Positions 10,829-19,992 of a DNA stretch of 64,000 nucleotides are shown piece by piece. The position numbers and the translations under genes were made by a program. Within the stretch, counting starts at the first letter, position 1; the number at the start of each line of letters is the position of its first letter. The notes under the pieces were generated by a model. The model was not told the DNA's origin and ran no database searches. It was given only the letters and a program-made list of their open reading frames with translations. The DNA is taken from contig JBANAY010000003.1 of assembly GCA_037952775.1 (NCBI GenBank), forward strand, positions 21,080,001-21,144,000, given 5' to 3'. This stretch comes from Clonostachys chloroleuca (lineage: Eukaryota; Ascomycota; Sordariomycetes; Hypocreales; Bionectriaceae).

Positions 10829-12024
10829 GCTAGGACGGGGCTTCGGAGCTGGATGTCCAAGGTTGTGTCATCTCACGGGCTCTCTGGGACTTTGTTCTTT
10901 ATGGCTTGAGGAGGAGTGGAGTACCCCGTTGGGGAAACAATACCTGGGATGTATTTTTATGGCTAGATATGGCTACATTACACGACTATTTCTTGTATTA
11001 CCAGCTAGGCTGTCGGGATAGCAGTATGGGTGCATCAGGGAGATGTGGAATTCAGCGACAAGGGCGTTACTATGAATACAGATTTAGGTTAATGGGAAAA
11101 GCTTAGTATTATCTGACCCTGGTTGCCAAAAATGGTTTGGAGTCAAGGTCATGATCAGTTGCCCAAATTCCCAGAATGATTCAATAAGGATGAGAAAGCA
11201 ACCTTCTATGGCTTCATCGTATAGGATTTGAAAGAACCAGTAAAGAGCCTTACCCTTATTGACAATTTGAACAATCGTGAGAGGAAGAAATGCACTATCA
11301 GCTGGGATGGTACTGGAAGAGATTTGTCTTCATATTTCAAAGGGAAGATTGTCTACTTGACGGAGAGATGCACAGTAACAACACAAACGGATGCTCTGCC
11401 CAGACACTGCAACCTAGTTCTCAAGCCAGGCGTCCACAGTGCTTGGGAAAAAAAGGCTTCCTATTATTCGTTAGTAGTACTATTACCAACATAAACAATC
11501 TCCTACGGCTAATTTTCAGAGCGAATCTAACGTGTGATTCTTCAACGGCTATCCTTGGGGAGTTGTCAGCTGAGAAAGCAGAGGTGTGTGTCACCTCAGT
11601 TGGGGCAAAGAAACCAGTCACTAGCATAAGACCGAAATTCTTGAGATCGTGAGCGAACCCTGTTGCTTTTGTTACCGTCTTGGATATGGAGGTTGCTGTT
11701 TGACCAAAAAGTATTGGACTTGTGCCTTCATGGGATGAATAAAATCACAGGGTCGACAGGATTACATGCAGCGTAAGTGAGCCAGTTACTTTATTCTTAC
11801 AGTCCTGACGAGTAATTATGTATCAACAATATTTCGCGACCTTGCTGTCGACAAAGCATACCATTATCACTACTAACTTTTCTTTCTAGCCCAATCATGA
11901 GATCTCCTTGAATTACTGAAAGACAAATATAAGTGCTGACCCCGAGAAACTCCTCTATCGTAAAGTGACATTAGATTCTGCTGCCTACTGTGGAGGCAAC
12001 AGATAGATATCGCGTCTCTGAATA
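10829..12024. other. Intergenic, no supported gene
   Basis: This convergent gap is moderately AT-rich. The frames it contains are short, overlap one another and show no motif. It presumably holds the 3' ends of both neighbours. Confidence 0.5.
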
Positions 12025-13338
12025 TTATGATGCCCCAGCCTGAGCCGTGTCCTTCGCCTTAGCTTCCTTTGACGAGAGGTAAGCCTCATGATGCATGCCG
12101 TACGCCTTATATCCTATCGCATCCTTGTTCTCATGGATAAAGGTTTTAACAGCCTCAGGAATGAAAAAGCCATTCTCATCCTTCATGCTGTTCCCGGAAA
12201 CAACGCCATATGTCTCCTCACCCTCCAAAATGACCTTCTTCAGTGCTTTGAGAAGGCATCCTCGGTACGTGATGGACTTAGTGCTAGACAAGTCTGCTTC
12301 GGGAACCTGGACCTTGATGACGTTCTTCCAAATGGCGTCTCTGTCTCTCTCGAGCAAAAACTCCTGGCGCCGCTGCTCAAACTCCTTCCTCACGCCAAAC
12401 TTGTCCATCGCCTGCTGCGTCACTTCCTCTCTCGTGAGGCTCAATTCTCGGAACCTGCCTTGCTTGCTGCACTCGGGCACAAACTCCTCAATCCACTTCC
12501 GGAATATTGGCCGGTAGTTCATCCTCCGGCGGTCGTTGGCTTTGAGCTTCCTTTTCGGTAGGCCTTCTGATGATGCGTTTCTCTCGCTAGATGTGCCACC
12601 AGTATCGCTTCCCTCCACGGACGGCGGTACCGAGAACATTCGGCATTGTGCGGCATACTCGAACAAATCGTTGAGAGTGTCAAATGGGCCGTCCCAGTAG
12701 CCCGATGTAGGCAGACCTATAAAATCCATGACCTCCTCGTGGTCGGATGTAAGAAAGATCTTGGCACGCTTTCGATTCAGATTCTCTATTTCTGGGACAC
12801 GCAGCCATAGGGCGCCCTCGTCGGCAGTCAGCCCGAATGGGCGGATGGTAGAGCCCAAGATATTCCAGATATCACCGTGAGCATGCTTGAACAGCTGCCA
12901 CTGTAGCTTTTTCAAGTCATCGCAGATACGGACATCGACCTGGACGTGTGGAGCTACCGCGGGGATCTGTGATTCCGACTGTTCTTCTCCATCTGCGCTT
13001 TCTTTAGCTGTTGAGGGGTGGTCCACGCCTGAAGGCCATGGGATGGCGAGGTTGGAGGAGCTATCTCGGATGTAAATCACCCTGACGGCACCCAGTGCTT
13101 GGGCCACTTGTTTGATTCCGGCTTCGTTATCTTGTGGAAGCCCGGGCATGGGATTGAAGAGGAGAATATCTAGGTCGCCGAAGTCTTCTTTTCCTGGGCC
13201 CTCGATGGGCGAATCAACGACCCCGTACATCTCGCGCAGGATGGAATAGCAGCGCTCCTTGACCAGAAGGTAGACATCTTTGGGCATGCGTGGAGTTGGA
13301 AGGGGGTCTGGCCCCGAAGCGAAGGCGTTGCCGCCCAT
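12025..13338 (-). CDS. Predicted nucleotidyltransferase-fold protein
   Basis: A single-exon frame encodes 437 residues from the ATG at 13338. The N-terminus begins MGGNAF and leads to a segment ending FGDLDILLF, which fits the D-x-D strand of the nucleotidyltransferase superfamily. Further on, HVQVDVRIC supplies a candidate third catalytic aspartate on an adjacent strand. A basic Arg/Lys block lies mid-protein (KRKLKANDRRRMNYRP), and the C-terminal part is helical and highly charged. No signal peptide or membrane span is visible, so a soluble protein is expected. The substrate is unknown. I have the impression that proteins of this kind are widespread in fungi without a name. The fold assignment is inference from motif order only. 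Confidence 0.72.
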   Translation of the reverse strand: MGGNAFASGPDPLPTPRMPKDVYLLVKERCYSILREMYGVVDSPIEGPGKEDFGDLDILLFNPMPGLPQDNEAGIKQVAQALGAVRVIYIRDSSSNLAIPWPSGVDHPSTAKESADGEEQSESQIPAVAPHVQVDVRICDDLKKLQWQLFKHAHGDIWNILGSTIRPFGLTADEGALWLRVPEIENLNRKRAKIFLTSDHEEVMDFIGLPTSGYWDGPFDTLNDLFEYAAQCRMFSVPPSVEGSDTGGTSSERNASSEGLPKRKLKANDRRRMNYRPIFRKWIEEFVPECSKQGRFRELSLTREEVTQQAMDKFGVRKEFEQRRQEFLLERDRDAIWKNVIKVQVPEADLSSTKSITYRGCLLKALKKVILEGEETYGVVSGNSMKDENGFFIPEAVKTFIHENKDAIGYKAYGMHHEAYLSSKEAKAKDTAQAGAS

Positions 13339-14531
13339 TATAAGAAGCTTACTTGAGCGGAGAAACTAAGTTGAGCAAAATATTCGGGTCTGTTGCTCTT
13401 GTGCGGCGACCAGAAGGTGGGTGAGCTGTTGATGAAGTGCGTCAAGTTAGATGAAGATATGAGGTTGGGGGTTAAGTTATAAGGCGTGCAATGAAGGTGT
13501 GAGGCAAGTTTGGGAAGGCTGCGGAGTGAGCAGAGCAGGCAGGAGCAGATGAGCAGCCACGCCGGAGATGGAGCCGACAATTTAAATGTGAACAGGCTTG
13601 CTCAAGCGGCAGAAGTCTTGCGAATCAAGGCATGGACAGGTGAGTATTTCGAAAGTATAGGTAATATTTCGCAAAGCTTCTCGGATGATAAGTATCAAGG
13701 TGAATTTCATCTCTTACATCCATTACGCTTTATAGGTACTGGCTGGCGCTGGGCTGAGCGCTGTAGGCGCAGCGCTGAATGACTCACTGGCCGCTTTAAC
13801 CTAAAGCCGTCCAGAGTTACGCAGGCAAGCGAAGTAGTTCTCCATCGTGCAGCCCAAAAAGATGGCCAGAAAATACATTTCTTAGTGATTCATTCTCAAA
13901 TCTCGTCATGAATTCCTGTCTTCATTTTCAAGGTATGCGTAGTTGGGATGGATGCACAGAGGTTCCCTAATCGTGCTTCCTGTACGCACTTCCTCTGTCA
14001 CACGGGCACGACATAACAGTCACTCCACCACCGAACATGAAAATACTAAATGCCGACACGGGATCTAGGAGAAAATTTTAAGCTTACTCATGGGCACGAC
14101 CGTAAAGGTTGGACAGACCGCTCCTTGGTCTCACTATGTCTTAACATGCTGTGAACCAAGACATGTCAAGTCTTGTTCTCGGAAAAGGGAGAAAGGGTCA
14201 AGTAGGATGATGCCCGTGATAGGAGCTTTCGTGCTCAACATTTTGCAGTGAGACAATACACGCACAGATGTCGTGAGCCACGAGGGGGAGTGAGACAACC
14301 ACCGTTGCGTTCCAGGGAGTTGTTGCACTTCGTAACACGCAATGCCAACCACTTCCACTCGATAATGTCATATGCTTCCGATAAAAAAAGTTCTCTGCCG
14401 CCTTCCTGTCTTCGCCTAGAAGCAAGGGGGGATTTATGGACAGACAAGAGCGAGCCAAGGTGCTTGAGGACTCTTATGATTTGAGCACCACACGGAAAAT
14501 CAGAAGCCACCCAAAATACCGATAAATCATC
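13339..14531. other. Intergenic, no supported gene
   Basis: This gap separates the minus-strand nucleotidyltransferase-like gene from the plus-strand esterase and should contain both promoters. Small open frames occur but lack motifs, and overlap on opposite strands. I see no repeat. Confidence 0.5.
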
Positions 14532-15699
14532 ATGTATTGGCTTTCAAGCATCCTAATAGCCCTTGTGGCGACAGCCTCTATCTCCGACGCTATCAACACC
14601 AGCGACAAGGATATGGAATGCATCGACGGCCTCTACATCGTCGTCGCCAGAGCCACGAACGAGCTACCCGGCCCAGGAGAAAGCGGACGCATCGCCAACC
14701 GTGTGGCCGACCACATTCCTGGATCTAAAGCTGTTGGCCTCGATTATCCAGCCCAGTTCATACAACCTTTGTACGTTGATTCACAGAGAAAAGGCCAGGA
14801 GGCTCTCAAGGCAGTCCTGGAGGACTACATCGACAAGTGTCCCAAGGGGAAATTTGCAGTAATTGGTTACTCTCAGGTATGTATCGAATAATTGTAATGT
14901 TCGATCAAGCTGATTCAACGAAACAAACAGGGTGCTCAGGTTACCGAGGACATCATCTGCGGAACCAGCGGAGGTCTCTTCAGCATGGTCGAGCCAATCG
15001 ATTTGAAAATAGCCCAAAGCAACTGTGAGTCTTATAATCAATGCTCGCTAGAAGAAAAGTGCCATAAGAAAGGAACTTATATGATCATTTCCCGATCTAG
15101 TGATAGCAGGGATCCTCTTTGGCGATCCGACACATGTCAAAGGCTCCAACTTCAGCGTCGGCACTGCCCAATACAGCGGCGTGAGTACTTTCCCCTTGTT
15201 AATGCTGATAGCACCAATGCTTATTGTTCTTGGTAAGATGTGGGAACGCAAATCGAGCAGTGTCGATCGCTGCGAGTCCCTTTCCGATCGCATCCGCTCT
15301 TATTGTGACAAGGGCGATGCGTTCTGCGACAGGGGGTCCACTGTCGACGAGGAGGTACATCGCGTCTATGTAAAGCTCTACGGCGAAGAAGTCGTTGACT
15401 ACATTGCCCAGCGCTGGAAAAATGTCACGGGAAGCAGCCCAAGGCAGGAGAGTGCTGAGAGTATCAAGAGGTGGGGAGGGCCAAACAGCTCAACCTACAA
15501 CGGGAGTACCCAAAATACTGACGACAAATCCAGAGGGGGTGATTCTGAGAAAAATTCGAATGACAGCAGCACCAATAACGGCAAGGGCGAGAATCCAGAT
15601 GTTGAAGAGGGGGTTGCTGCCAGTCTCCGACCCATTGCCGGCTTGACCCATGTCGGGCTACCACTGTTCCTTCTTTGTCTGTACCACATACTTCATTAA
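14532..15699 (+). CDS. Secreted cutinase/acetylxylan esterase family (CE5) enzyme, possible GPI anchor
   Basis: Four exons (14532-14876, 14931-15024, 15101-15180, 15238-15699) give 326 residues. The protein opens with a clear signal peptide (MYWLSSILIALVATASISDA). The nucleophile elbow GYSQG is at residues 112-116 with Ser114 catalytic; it is split by intron 1. LFGDPTHV follows in exon 3, and the acid/base part CDRGSTVDEEVH in exon 4 supplies the expected Asp and His. The family hydrolyses plant cutin or acetylated xylan outside the cell. The C-terminus is unusual: after a long Ser/Asn/Gly-rich stalk it ends in a hydrophobic tail (GLPLFLLCLYHILH), which suggests a GPI-anchored form. Intron 3 is 57 nt with no in-frame stop; retaining it would insert a hydrophobic stretch, so I treat it as spliced (GTGAGT donor). 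Confidence 0.85.
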
Positions 15700-16470
15700 C
15701 AAAAAAGGGAAGAGAAGAGGAAGATAAAACAGTGGTTGAGATGAGACTTCTTGCAAAAGTGACTGGTATGTCAATGCCAAGAGACCGAACAAGCATGAAC
15801 CACTGGCCCGAGCTTCTGAACCGTTGTCCAATGTTCGGATTTCAGTGGTTCGGTGTGACGAAATGTCGAGGCGGTAAAGTACTTTCCACAATCTTATTAT
15901 ATAGGTCGATAATCAAGTTCCGAGCGCGTTACGAGTTTCCCTCTATTCAATGGACCAAGATCCCGGTTTTGAAGGAACCACGGCATCAGTCCCCGGCTCG
16001 GTTCCACATTTCCAGCGGCTTCGGCTCGAAGCTTAAAAGGGGACCGTGGAGTTATTTTTCACCTCAAGCCAACCTTTCTGGATGCGCTCGTCGAAAGATT
16101 GGTAATGGTACAAGACGAGGTCGTCACCAGGTCGTCATTTCGGCCGTCATAATATGCACATTGACGCCGAACGAGAGATCTGACAGAGTTGATTCCTAAG
16201 CAGCGAACCGAAGGTAATGTTTTCCTGTTGAGGAAGTTCATCGCGTCGTAGATCTGTGGAGACTTTTACCGCCCATTCCTTCTTTAATAAAGTTAGTCCC
16301 TCCTGTCCTGTTCTTGTCCTTGTTAGGTTCAATTTCCAACTGCGGTGGGATAAGTCGACGCTGTCATCTCCGTCAAACTCGGCAGCAAGCCAACTTTACA
16401 CTGCCATTGGGATCAGAACTGTCCCTCTCTTGAAAGAAAAGATAAGCCTCGAGCAGAACATCCTTCTCCC
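15700..16470. other. Intergenic, no supported gene
   Basis: The gap lies between the esterase and the MFS transporter, both on the plus strand. It should contain the transporter promoter. No motif-bearing frame is visible. Confidence 0.5.
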
Positions 16471-16568
16471 ATGGCGGTGGCACAAGACAGCCCCCTCCGG
16501 CGGAGTCCTTGGGCGTTCTGGCTCACGGAGCCGATCCCCCCACGACTCCGGCTCCGGACACTCCAACC

Positions 16569-18219
16569 ATGAGCAACGAGGAACTGGAACGCCTCGGCCG
16601 CCAACGCCCAGAGATCCTCAAGTCCTTGCTGGTCGAGGTCAGCTTCGTGACGACCGTGGTGCTCTCGATGATGATGAGCGAGTACTTCATCAGCGGCTTC
16701 TTCATCTGCCTCCCCGCCGTCGCCGTCTCCCTCGACATGCCCGACTCGGTGCGCACCTGGCCCGCGGCCGTCATCAACCTGACGACGGCCTGCCTCCTGC
16801 TGCCCTTCTCCCGCCTCGCCGACCGGCACGGCGCCAAGGTCGTCTTCCTCTCCGGCCACGCCTGGCTCATCGTCTGGTCCCTCGTCAGCGGCTTCAGCCG
16901 CAACTCCACCATGCTCATCGTCTGCCGCGCCATGCAGGGGCTCGGCGTCGGCGCCTTCATGCCCACCGGCATCGCCCTGCTCGCCCGCGCCTACCGCCCG
17001 GGTCCGCGCAAGAACCTCGTCTTCAGCCTGTACGGCGCCTTCGCCTGCATCGGCTTCTACGTCGGCATCTTCTTCGGCGCCCTGTCGGCCGAGCTGCTCA
17101 CCTGGCGCTGGTACTTCTGGCTCGGCTGCATCATGTGCGCCCTCGTCTTCCTCCTGGGCGCCTTCTCCATCCCGCGCGGGCTGGGAGCGACCGACCCCTC
17201 GGTCCGGATGGACTGGTGGGGGGTGTGCACCATCGTGCCCGGGCTCGTGCTCGTCGTGTTCGCCTTCACCAACGGCTCCCACGCGCCCGACGGCTGGCGC
17301 ACGCCCTACATCTACGTCACCCTCATCATCGGGGCCCTACTGCTCTGCGCGGCCGTCTACTGCCAGGGCTGGGTGTCGAAGCAGCCTCTGCTGCCGGCCG
17401 ACATCTTCCGCCCCAAGTACATGAAGCGGATGCTGGGGGGCTTGTTCTGCCTGTATGGTGTGTTTGGGCTGTTCCTCTTTTATGTGAGCTTCTAGTAAGT
17501 CTAGATCCTGAAACTGCAACCATAACCTGCATGTTCTTGTCTGACCACCCTCCCCCCTTCTTAGCATTGAGGAAGCCTTGCGTATCGGACCACTCCTCGC
17601 CGCAGCGTGGTTCACCCCGCTTGCGGTGGGAGGGATGTTCCTAGCCATCTGCGGGGGGTTCCTGCTCCATATTCTGCCGAACCGCATACTCATGATCATT
17701 TCCGAGCTCGGCTTCTTCCTCTCCGTGCTCCTCTTCGCCCTCATCCCCAAGCGCTCCAGCGACGGCGACCCGTCCATCTCGTTCCTGTACTGGGCCTACG
17801 TCTTCCCAGCTATGATCTGCGGGACGATCGGCATCGACATCACCTTCAACGTGAGCAACGTCTTCATTACGACGGCCATGCCGCAGCGGCTACAGTCGAC
17901 GGCCGGGGGTCTCATCAACAGCGTGCTGTACCTCGGGCTGGCGTTCTGGCTCGGGATAGGTGAGATGGCCGTCAGCACCGCGGTGCAGTACAAGGGTGCG
18001 GAGAATGTCGACAAGGATCAGCAGTTCCGGATCGGGTTCTGGACGGGGGTCGCCCTAGCGGCATTGGCGTTCGTGTTGTTGATCACTGTGAGGATGGGCA
18101 AGGCGTCCGCTGCGCTGACGGCGGATGAGAAGGCGGAATTGGAGACGGTCGAGACGGTCGAGAGAGGGCAGGATAGCGGAGAAAAGGCAGCACGAGGGCC
18201 GGTGACCCAGCCGGTGTAA
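16569..18219 (+). CDS. MFS multidrug-type exporter (DHA2, 14-TM)
   Basis: Two exons (16569-17494 and 17565-18219; intron donor GTAAGT) encode 526 residues with many hydrophobic spans. The loop between helices 2 and 3 carries RLADRHGAK, and the GRAMQGLGVG-like helix-4 region reads CRAMQGLGVGAFMPTG. Other landmarks are MDWWGV before the middle helices and FYIEEALRIGPL at the splice junction. This suits the fungal aminotriazole-resistance/drug:H+ antiporter group in the plasma membrane; the substrate is unknown. The second exon ends in a charged cytoplasmic tail. The start is uncertain: an ATG at 16471 opens a frame whose stop at 16570-16572 overlaps the 16569 ATG. If the five-C run at 16491-16495 had one more base, that ATG would join the main frame and extend the protein to about 559 residues with a Pro-rich N-terminus, which I find more natural. 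Confidence 0.87.
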
Positions 18220-18686
18220 CGAGGAACTGGGTAGATGACCGGACGATGATTGCCCTGGTTTATTTTATTGCTATTTTGGACGGAAATGGCACTTGCGACC
18301 TATCACGAAACAATGATTGAAAGTAGACGAAGAAGAATCATAGACTTGCATAGTTTATAAATAGATTTGAACAGGCATAATAATACCTTTCTTGTTAAAA
18401 GCGTTTATGATGAAATTCTCGCAGTGTAAAGCAGAGGTTGAAGTGCAAACCAACCCATCGTGATGGGCCAGAAACAGACGTACAAAAACAAGAAATTATC
18501 CAAAAGACCGTCCCCTTAATGGCAGATGGACGTACACAAAAACCATCCCCATTACGCATTCAAACACAGATCGTAAAGTCGTAAAATAGCCACTTTTAGT
18601 GTGATCGCCGGTGAGAGCGTCCGTCTATATCGGAGGGATGAAGGAACTCTAATGAAAGGACAACGTGGGTTCGGATCCGGGAGCAA
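18220..18686. other. Convergent 3' flanks
   Basis: The gap between the MFS gene and the small minus-strand gene is AT-rich at 18300-18420 and probably contains both polyadenylation regions. I see no gene in it. Confidence 0.5.
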
Positions 18687-19073
18687 CTAATGTGCGGCGT
18701 CTTTAATAGCGTCAATAACGACAATTCCGTTAGCGAATATGCAAGTGAGGGGGGTTGGGGAGGGCGGGAGAGGTGTCTTACAATATCGAGCCTCCCAAGA
18801 CTTATGCGGGTCGACGGTGCTCTTGTGGACTTCGTCCCTGAACTTCCTGAATTCGTCCTTGACGGCTGTCTTGAAGCTTCGAGGACCGGAAGCCGATGAA
18901 CCTTTTGTGAAGGATATGTGTTAGCGGCGCCATTGATGGAAAACCCAATGAGTTCATGTGGATTGATTGCCAATTGGTGTCACTGTACCTTTCCCGGGGT
19001 TCACGAGAGTGATTTCAGAAGCGGCATCTGAGGTGACGGCTGGGGTCTTTTTGCTGGAGAGTGTGGGAGCCAT
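18687..19073 (-). CDS. Small 72-residue protein in three exons, unrecognised
   Basis: Splicing 18989-19073, 18782-18901 and 18687-18700 gives a 72-residue protein. It starts MAPTLSSKKTPAV, has a Ser/Gly linker and then a charged segment (FKTAVKDEFRKFRDEVHKS) that should form an amphipathic helix, and ends SWEARYYAAH. Both introns have GT-AG ends and a GCTAAC branch site, and phases agree at both junctions. The last exon is only 14 nt (four residues and a stop). Reading through either donor would end quickly in stops or low-quality sequence. A TATATATAT block lies 173 bp upstream of the start. I do not recognise the family; it is too small and charged for a transporter and has no signal peptide. 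The consistent splicing is my main evidence that it is real. Confidence 0.66.
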
Positions 19074-19245
19074 TGTGAAGGTGTTGTTGATTGTGATGTA
19101 ATGCGGTATGTATTTGCTGGAAGTCTGTTATAAGACAGGATAGAGGATTCAGACGCAGAGGCAAGTGACTAGGAGTCAGGCAAATAAGTAATGGATGTGT
19201 CTTGTGATGAATTATTTCTCCTGTGATAAGGCGCAGGGCCAAGCC

Positions 19246-19254
19246 TATATATAT
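19246..19254 (-). promoter_or_regulatory. TATA-like element upstream of the 72-residue gene
   Basis: A TATATATAT block sits 173 bp upstream of the minus-strand ATG at 19073. The distance is plausible for a fungal core promoter with a leader of about 100 nt. No transcription start is visible in sequence alone. Confidence 0.35.
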
Positions 19255-19992
19255 GCATAGTAGATACCGGGACAGCATCGCCAACCAGTTCGGAGCATGC
19301 TTAGTCCTCCCTGGGCTGGCCGCCAAATGCCAATGGCCTGGTCAAGATCAGCCCGTGGACACTCACCCACTCACGCGCTGCTCGGACCAGATACCCTCCC
19401 TGCCTGAGGTGCATACACGGCAGATTGAGTCACACGGCCGGTGACAAATCAAGATGGAGCCTGCCTTGGTGGAGAGAGCTGAAGTTTATTTGGGCTAAGC
19501 TGGCACTTGGGGGAGCGTTGCGTGCGCACGTTCACACCACATGGAGATGGAGCCCAGGCACGGCGTTCGGTAGCGAACCGTCGCTAGCGGCCAGTGGGAC
19601 TGTTAGTGCTGTTAGCGCCTCGCAGCACATGGGTGCGCGCCCTTGTGCTGCCCTACAGCGGTTTAGGGCCTGTAGCCGGCGTCTCTAGCTCGACCCCGAA
19701 GCCGAAGCCGAGCACCGCCGTCTGCCTCCATTCTCCCAGTGCTGATTGATTATCCATCTCTCATACATCCATTCCAATTACCAATTCGTCCAATTACCAA
19801 TTTGCTTCACCCTCAGACTCAGCCGCAGATATTCCCACTTTTTGCTGTCCGTCTCCGTCACCGTCTCCGTCTGTGACTCCGCGTATCCATCGTATCCTGG
19901 AAACCCAATTTTAACTCCTCGACACGCTCTGTACGCATCGATGGCCTGACAACTGCCCTGTGATCCCTCCTTTTTGCACATCTTCTCCTTCA
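19255..19992. other. Divergent promoter region
   Basis: The rest of the gap between the small gene and the Zn2Cys6 factor holds no convincing gene. A pyrimidine-rich leader with repeated CCGTCTCCGT-like units (about 19850-19870) lies just upstream of the factor's ATG. Confidence 0.45.

Noticed and set aside
16256..17644. 462-codon plus frame and 289-codon minus frame across the MFS gene
   Set aside because: These are out-of-frame shadows of the GC-rich transporter exon, full of Arg/Pro or Glu/Gly; the transporter frame has clear family motifs.
18660..18690. tRNA B-box-like ggttcggatccggg
   Set aside because: No A box or cloverleaf can be drawn around it, and it lies in the 3' flank of the small gene.
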